In this document: positions 57,777 through 64,000 of the stretch, in pieces | How positions within the stretch are numbered: position 1 is the first letter of the stretch | Layout: each line of letters opens with the position of its first letter | Assembly: GCA_965240325.2 (NCBI GenBank) | Contig: OZ251248.1 | Span: 62,001 to 126,000, forward strand | Length of the DNA stretch: 64,000 nucleotides | Source: Rebecca billardiae RCC1528 | Lineage: Eukaryota; Haptophyta | Direction: 5' to 3' | Position numbers and translations under genes: made by a program | Notes under the pieces: model-generated | What the model was told of the DNA's origin: nothing | What the model saw: the letters and a program-made list of their open reading frames with translations, nothing else | Database searches by the model: none

Positions 57777-60612
57777 CTACGTCGACTGCCTCTTGCGCCC
57801 TCCGAGCCTCGAGACCGCGCCGAGCGCGCGCCGCAGCCCGCCGAGCGCGCCGCCACGCCGCTTCTGCGCAGACGCAGCCGCGTCGGCGCCCGCGCCGCCC
57901 GCGGCCGCGGCCGCGGCCGGCCGCTCGTCCGACGCTGCGCCGGGCCCCGGCGTGGAGGCGGCGGCCACGCCGAGCGCGAGCCCGGCCGCGCCGCCCTCGC
58001 GCGGAGGAGCGCTCGCCGAGCCACCGCCGCAACCCGCCGACTCTGCGCCGCCATCGTGCGCGCCGCCGCCCACGGGCGCGGCGCCGCCTCGCGCGCCCGC
58101 CGCCGCCGCCGCGCCGGCGGCGGCGGCGCCATCAGCCGGCGCCGCGCCGCCTCCCGCCGCGCCGCCCGCGCCGGCGCCGCCGGCCGGCACGGCGGGCGCA
58201 AGCGCGTCCGCGCCGGCGGGCATGAGCTGCAGCGGCTGCCACGCGCCGTGGGCCGCGCCCACGGCCGGCGCCGCCAGCCTGCTGGGAGGCGGCGGCGCGT
58301 TGGCGGCTGTCAGCACGCCGCCGCTCCCGTCGGAACCACCGCCCGCGTCCGCGCCGCCGCCGCCCGCGTCCGCGCCGCCGCCGCCGCGGTCCGCGCCGGC
58401 GGCAGCCGCGCCGCCGGCGTCGCGCTCGGCGCCCGCCGCGGCACCGGCCGCGCCGAACGCGTCAGCGCTCAGCGGCAGCGGCGGCGTGGCCGCACACGAC
58501 GGGAAGGGCGCGGCACCGCCGCCCGCGCCGCCCGGCTCGCCGCCGCCGCCACCCTCCGCAGCCGCGGCCGCGCCCGGCGGCGGCGTGTGCGCAGCCCCGG
58601 CCGCAGCGCCGAGCGGCGCGCCGGAGCGCGCGAGCATGCGCCGCAGCACCACGATCTCCTCGGCCTGCTCAGCGAGACGGAGCGACTGCACGGCCAGCCG
58701 GCGCTCGACGGAGCCCGCGTCGGCGAAGTCGAGCTCAGCGGCGGCGGCAGAGGCGGCCGCCGCGGCCGCCGCCTCGGCGCGCGCGGAGTCCGCCTCCGCG
58801 CCGCCGTCGCCGCCGCCGCCGCCGCTGGCCTGCCGAGCCGCCGCGCCGCCGCCGCCGCCGTCTGCGCCGCCCGCGCTTCCCGCGCTCGCCGAGTGCGCGC
58901 CCAGCGAGAGCGGCGGCGGGCGCGGCAGCTCGCCCCCCTGCTCCTCGCCCGCCGCCGCCGTCGGCGCCGCCGCGGGTGAGACGGCGGCGCCGGTGGCCGA
59001 GGGTTGACGCGAGTGCGCGCGTGCCGCGCCGCCGCCCGGCTTGTCCGCGCCGCCGCCGCCCGGCGCGAGGCGCGGCGTCGTCGGCCACGAGGCGGCGAAG
59101 CGCACGGTGGGCTGCGCCGAGTGCACCGAGTGCGCCGAGCGCGCCGCGTCGGCGCCGCCGCTCGGCGAGGCCCACGCGCCGCCGCCGTCGGCGCCACCGC
59201 CGCTCTCGGCGAGCGAAGCCGTCGCCGCCGCCGCGGCGGCCTCTGCGCGACCAGCGCGCGCGCGCTCGGCGGCGAGCTCGGTAAGCAGTGCGGCGCGCGA
59301 GCGCACGCGCGCGGAGGGCTCGGCGGCGCCGCCGGGCGCGCAGTTATGTGGCGCCGGCGCGGAAGGCGGCGAGGCGCCGGCCGCCGCGTGCTCGGCGGCC
59401 CAGCCGTCCGCGCCGCCGCCATCCGCGCCGCCGCCGTCGCCGCCGCCACCGGCCGCGAGCGCGGCCGCGGCCGCGTCCGCGCGCGCCGCCAGCGCCATGG
59501 CCTCCGCCGCGTGCCTTTGGTGCAGCTGCGCGCGGCGCGGGGCGCGCGGCGCGCCGCGGCGGCGGCGCCCCGGGGGCGGGCGGAGCGCGGTGGGCTCGCG
59601 CGCGAGGGCGGGCGCGAGGCGTGCGCGCGGCGCGCGCGCACGCCTGCCGCCCTCGCGCCCACCACCGAGGGCCCCGCCGCAAGCGCGCGCGCGCCGGCGG
59701 CGGCGCGGGCTCGCAGCGGCAGCAGCAGCGCGCGCACCTCGGCTGCGGCGCGCGAGGCGGCCGCGCGCTCCTCCGACGCCGCGGCGCGCGCGCGCGCTGT
59801 GGCCACGGTGGGTGGCGCGCGGCGCGGCGGGCGGCGCGGGTGCGCGTGAGCGCGCGCGCGCGCGCGCGCGCGCACGCGCGCGCCGCAGCAGAGGGAGCTC
59901 GCGCACGCACCGCCGCGCGCCGCCGCCTCGGCTGCCGCCGTCGCGTCCTGCGCCTCCGCCAGCCGTGCCAGCAGCAGCCGCCGGTCCGCGTCCGCGGCGG
60001 CGCGCAGCGCGGCCGTCTCCGCCTCCGCCTCAGCGATGGCGGCCTGCAGCAGCAGCGCTCCGCCGCCAGCTGTGCCGCCGGCGGCGTCGGTCGCGCGCTG
60101 CGCGGCCGAGCCGTCCTCAGCGCCGTCGCCCGCACCGCCGCCGCCGCCGCCACCCGCCGTGACCTTCGTCGCTGGCGAGGGCGTGAGGGCGGCGGCGCCG
60201 CCGCCCGCGCCGGCGGGCGGCGGCGCGGCGCCGGCCCAGGCCGGGCGGTGGGCTGGGCCAGCGCGCGGCGTGCGGCGTGCGGGGCTGTGTTGCCTGTGCG
60301 CGCCAAACGCGCCGCCGCCCTCGCCACCCGCCCAGCCCGCGCGCGCCTCGCCGCCGCCGCCGTGCAGCGCAAGCAGCGCTGGCAGCAGCGGGGTCGCCGC
60401 CGCCGCCTCCACGGCCGCGCGCCAGCCGGCGGCGAGCGCAGCGCCGGCTGCGCTCAGCGCGGCGCCCCCCGCCATCTCCTCTGTCGAGCGCGCGACAGCC
60501 GCCTCGTCCCAGTCCGCCGCGTCCGCGCGCCGCCGCGCCGCCGCCTCGGTGAGGTCCGGGTGAGGGCTCGGGCTGTGGTTCAGGCTAGGGTTTGGGGTAG
60601 GGTGCCGCCGCG

Positions 60613-60643
<31 letters not shown>

Positions 60644-61444
60644 CTCATCGATCAACAGCTCGAGGGCGGAGGCGGTGGCGCACAGCGCGTCCAGGAGAGG
60701 CGTCGACGCGGCGGCGGCGTCGTGCACGCGCGCGAGCGCGTCGTCGCGCGCCGCCTCGCCGCGCGCGCCCGCGCCCGCGTCCGCGCCGCCGCCAACGCCC
60801 ACGCCAACGCCCACGCCGCTGCCGCGCGCGCCGGCATAGCGGCCACCCCACGGCGAGGGCGCGCGCGCGGCCGGCGAGCGACCGGCGGAGGGGGTGGCGG
60901 TGGCGGGGCTGCGGAGCGCGAGGCTGGCGGCGCGCGACGAGGTGGCGGCGAGCGCGCGCGCGCTCGCGCCCGCCGCCGCGGCCGTCGCGCCCTGCGCCCG
61001 CGCCGTCGCGCTCGCGCCGGACGCGGCGGCGGTGCCTCCTCCAACCGCAGCCGGCGGCAGCGGCGCGTGCGCGCCCGGCGACGCGCGCGCGGGCGAGCCG
61101 CGCCCCCCCTCGGCCGCCGCCGCCGCGCCGTCCGCATCGCGCGCGACGTCGCGCATCCCCCCGCCCTCCGCCTCCGCCTCCGCCGCGCCCGTCGTCGCGA
61201 GCAGCTGCGCGACGAGCGAGCGCGAGCGCGCGTCACTCAGAGGCGCCACGTCTGCGCCGCCGCCGTGCGCGGCGGCGAGGAGGGCGGAGAGCTGCTGCTG
61301 CAGCGCGCGGTCGTGCGGGCGCTCGCGCACGAGGCGGCGCAGCAGCGCCAGCGTCTTGGCGCGCGAGCGGTGCGGCGTGCCCGCGCCGTCGTACCCGCCG
61401 GCCGCGGGCGAGGGCGCGCCCATCGTGGACGGCGCCAAGTGCAT
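57777..61444 (-). CDS. Low-complexity coiled-coil protein, unknown function
   Basis: Three exons fit: 61444-59911, 59796-59666 and 59525-57777, giving 1137 residues. The first intron (114 bases, donor GTGCGTGCG, acceptor GGCCACAG) and the second (donor GTGGTG, acceptor GCGCGCAG) keep phase. The N-terminus has HRSRAKTLALLRRLVRERP followed by a helical ALQQQLSALLAAAH stretch. Central helices such as AAIAEAEAETAALRAAADAD, and later VERRLAVQSLRLAEQAEEIV, look like coiled coil. The rest is Gly, Ala, Pro and Ser runs. The C-terminus is basic (GGLRRALGAVSRLGGRKRQST). No enzyme motif was seen. Exon borders in such GC-rich sequence are uncertain, and Met42 (61423) is an alternative start. Confidence 0.55.
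60560..60602. repeat. Degenerate telomere-like segment in a coding exon
   Basis: The + strand reads GGCTAGGGTTTGGGGTAGGG here, resembling TTAGGG repeats. On the minus strand it is inside exon 1 of the coiled-coil gene and translates as HPTPNPSLNHSPSPHPDL, a composition break from the Ala-rich surroundings. No GT-AG pair that would remove it was found. Confidence 0.6.
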
Positions 61445-62232
61445 CGCGGAGCAGTGAGCACGGGAGGGAGCAGCAGCAGCTTTGAACTTCCAGCGGAACA
61501 GCTCCGGCAGAGTCCGGAGGCTGCCCAGGCACCACAGGTGCACCACGACTCTCGGCAGGCATCGCGCGGTGTCCGTGATGACGCCCGCCTAGCCGACGAT
61601 GCTCAGTGATTGACGCGATGCGATGACGATGATATGGCCGCCGGCTCAGCCCGGCCCGAGTCTGACTCTGACAAGGATGTCACACTCACAGCCGGCTGGC
61701 TGACCGCCCGGGCGGCCGGCGCCGGGGCCGCGGAGTGAGGGCGCGCCGCCCGCCGAGGTCAGTGCCATGGCCCGGCACGAGTGGGATGCGCGCCGCTCCG
61801 TGCGATCGCGAATATAAGTCTCGCTCCGCCGATCGATCGACTGGCGTCCATGGCTCTGAGCTGAGGCCCTGAGCAGCCCTGAGCCGCCCTGAGCCCTCGG
61901 CCGCCCCGGTTCCGACGCCGCCACTCATTGGCCTCGCCGCGGCACTGCCGCCGACTGCCGGCGCCGGCGGAGCGGCTGAGAAGCGCCCCGCAAGCGGCGG
62001 CGCCCTCGGTCGTCCTGAGCAGGGCAGCGCCCGCCGCCCTCGCAGGCTCGTCAATAATATATTAATAATATATATATAATGATACGACGATCTGCTTATA
62101 GTCCGCTCAGTGCCCGCGTCGGCCGCCTGTGTGTACTGCTGGCTGCTGCTTGCTGGCTTCTCGAGACTCCTGCCATCCGACTCAGCACACGTACTCACAT
62201 TGCAGCGGCTCAGCCCGCTCCGAGTGTCTGAC
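61445..62232. other. Intergenic spacer between two minus-strand genes
   Basis: 788 bases holding the coiled-coil gene promoter and the 3' flank of the next gene. It includes an AT-rich run (62049-62081: AATAATATATTAATAATATA and more) and the shared 12-mer ATGATACGACGA at about 62080. No convincing ORF. Confidence 0.5.
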
Positions 62233-63931
62233 TCAGTGCCCGTCGGCCGCCTGTGTGTACTGCTGCTTGCTCTTCTCGACCCAGCACACGTACTTGGCGA
62301 CCTGCGTCGGGTTGAGGATGGTGCGCAGCCCGTTGAGCACGACATGCTGGTTCTGCAGGTGCTCTTCCACCTGCCAGCCACGTCAAGGGGTGGGTAGGGT
62401 AGGGTTGGCGGCGGCGGTTAGGGTTTGAGGCATGCGTGGTGTGGCGTGCGGGAAAGCGTCGGCTCGACGGCACACGGCAGCCGAGCGCGCGGCCCGACCA
62501 ACCCAACCAACCCTACCCCCTGCCCTACCTTTGCGCGCAGCTCCTCGACCAGCTTGGCGCACGTGACGAGGATCTCGCGGTCGCCGTGCACGTGCGCGCG
62601 GTGCTGCGCGAGCGCCTCGAGCTGCGGCGGCGAGAGGCTGAGCTCGGCCGCGATCACGTCGAGCATGTGAGAGCCCACGGACGGGCGGCGCACGCGCGCG
62701 GAGGAGGAGTCGGTGGCGTCGGCGGCGGCGGCGGCTGCGGGCTGCTGCGCCTCTGGCGCCGCGCCGCCGCCGGCCGCTGCCGCCGCCGCCGCCGCGTCGG
62801 AGCCGTCCGCGCCGCCGTTCGCAGCAGCGCCCGCGTCCGCCGCGGCCGGCGCGGCCGGCGGCTCCGTCACCTGCGGCCAGCCGGGGGCGGAAACCGCAAA
62901 AGGAGAACAAATGCAAAAATGCCGAGCGGGCGGGGAGCGCGGAAGGGCGGCGCGCGCGCGGGCGGGAGAGAAGTCGGGTGAGAGCGCGCGCGCGGCGCGG
63001 CAGCCAGCCGCGCCCTGCCGCGCGGCAGGCCAGACGCGGAGCCCGCCGCACTGGCCCCCGCGCGCTCGGCCCGCGCCCCGCCCGGTTGGGTCGCGCACGG
63101 GGAACGGCGGCATGCAGGCGCGCGAGTGACGCGGCCGAGGGCGGGGCCGCGCGCTCGGCCGTGCGAGATGCGCGCGCTGCGCCGAGTGCGCGGCAGCCCT
63201 TCCGCCCCGCAGCAGCTCGCACTCCCTCCCGCCCCACGACCCGCCTCCCCGCTGGCCCGATGCCCCCGATGCCCCCGAGGCCCCTTGCGTGTGCGTGTGC
63301 GTGTGCGTGTGCGTGTGCGTGTGCGTGTGCACTGCACGCCGTGGCATGCAACGGGGTAAGGCGTGCGCGCGCGCGGGTGTGTGTGCTCGTGCGTACCCTA
63401 CCCCTAACCCTACCCCCTAACCCTACCCCCTACCCCGACCCCTAGGTGCGTGCGCGTACCCCTTTGGAGAAGGCGAGTGTGACGAGCGCGGACGGCTCGA
63501 GGATCTCCTCGATGATGTCGAGGTAGCCCAGCATCACCGTCTCGCGCTGCCGCTTCGAGCCCACGTACCTACGCGCGCGAGGGGCGGGGGCGGAGGGGGC
63601 GGGCGGGGGGCCGGTCGGTCGCTCCGGCTCAGCCGAGGCTGGCGGCGCGGCGGCGCGGCGGATGCAGCGCATGTGCGCACGGGCACGCGCGCGCGCACTT
63701 CTCGATCAGCGCGTTCGTCTCGGGCTGCAGCTGCTCCACCGAGCGGCGGCGCAACAGCGTCTCCATCGCGGACAGCTGCGACGCACGCTCCGACTCAGAG
63801 GTGGGCGGCGCGGCCTCGGCCGCGGGGAGCGTGGGCGCGGCGGCGGCGCCGGAGCCGGCGAGCGCGCGCTTGTGCGCGAGCTTCGCCTTCGCCGCGTCGA
63901 TGCGCGCCTGCGCCCGCGCCGCGCGGGCCAT
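62233..63931 (-). CDS. Unknown regulatory-type protein, four exons, possibly partial at 5' end
   Basis: Exons 63931-63699, 63568-63460, 62870-62529 and 62370-62233 join in phase to 274 codons. Donors are GTGCGC, GTACGC and GTAGGG; acceptors are TAG, CAG and CAG. The N-terminus is basic and helical (ARIDAAKAKLAHKRA). Then come METLLRRRSVEQLQPETNAL, a conserved-looking helical block (VMLGYLDIIEEILEPSALVT), an Ala-rich linker, and helices with HMLDVIAAELSLSPPQLEAL, LVEELRAK and LNGLRTILNPTQVAKYVCWV. The last block resembles the C-terminal region of algal bZIP-type regulators, which I recall only loosely. No leucine zipper is visible in the window, so an upstream exon beyond 64000 may carry it. 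Function not assigned. Confidence 0.6.
62371..62528 (-). other. Intron with telomere-like, self-complementary ends
   Basis: On the minus strand this 158-base intron starts GTAGGGCAGGGGGTAGGGTT and ends with CCAACCCTACCCTACCC, a short spacer and GGCTGGCAG. The G-rich 5' part and C-rich 3' part can pair, bringing the splice sites together. Confidence 0.7.
63293..63333. repeat. GTGTGC microsatellite
   Basis: About seven GTGTGC/GCGTGT units on the + strand, inside the 589-base intron 62871-63459 of the four-exon gene. Non-coding. Confidence 0.9.
63396..63446. repeat. Telomere-like CCCTAA-type array inside an intron
   Basis: The + strand carries CCCTACCCCTAACCCTACCC followed by more of the same, a mixture of CCCTAA and CCCTACCC units. 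It lies near the 5' end of the intron 62871-63459 on the minus strand, so the transcript would be G-rich and could form G-quadruplexes. It is interstitial, with coding exons on both sides. Confidence 0.85.
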
Positions 63932-64000
63932 CGCCGGCGTGTGCCGCGCGCGCCGCCGCGGTCGGCCGAGGCAGGCGGCGCGCGGCGCGCGCCGGCGCGC

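Overview
This window is nuclear DNA of a eukaryotic microbe with extreme GC content. Genes are split by short GT-AG introns, coding regions are far richer in G+C than the spaces between genes, and telomere-like TTAGGG-type repeats occur inside introns. An outer-arm axonemal dynein heavy chain, a homeodomain protein, a eukaryotic hybrid histidine kinase and a membrane-tethered phosphomannomutase together suggest a flagellated alga. A high-GC haptophyte such as a pavlovophyte is my best guess, but that is inference. High GC makes stop codons rare, so long open frames appear on both strands everywhere. I called genes from homology, intron phase that restores one frame across exons, and composition, not from ORF length.

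Left part (1-42056, + strand). Positions 1-7023 hold the 3' part of an ATM/Tel1-type PI3K-like kinase gene: helical/FAT region, kinase fold and FATC tail. Its ATP-binding and catalytic motifs are substituted, so it looks like a pseudokinase. After about 2 kb of lower-GC spacer comes a single 33-kb gene (9164-42056) for an outer-arm gamma-type (DNAH5/ODA2-like) dynein heavy chain. The six-exon model is 10,641 residues, over twice the usual length, because of low-complexity insertions. Tail, linker, AAA1-AAA6, stalk and C-terminal domain can all be followed in one frame. The AAA1 nucleotide site, the main motor site of dyneins, has lost its key residues, and an EF-hand loop sits in the tail.

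Middle (42057-44404). The dynein-PMM spacer is filled by two tandem copies of a non-autonomous element with imperfect terminal inverted repeats. The longer copy carries six tandem hairpin units, one with a compensatory base-pair change.

Right part (44405-64000). Phosphomannomutase with an N-terminal membrane anchor (+), a pepsin-family aspartic protease (-), a homeodomain protein (-, 2 exons), a four-exon multi-pass membrane protein (-), a TA-flanked MITE in a low-GC island, a hybrid histidine kinase (+), a three-exon low-complexity coiled-coil protein (-), and a four-exon protein possibly continuing past the right edge (-), two of whose introns hold telomere-like repeats. No operon-like linkage is expected and none is seen. 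No rRNA, tRNA or CRISPR was found.
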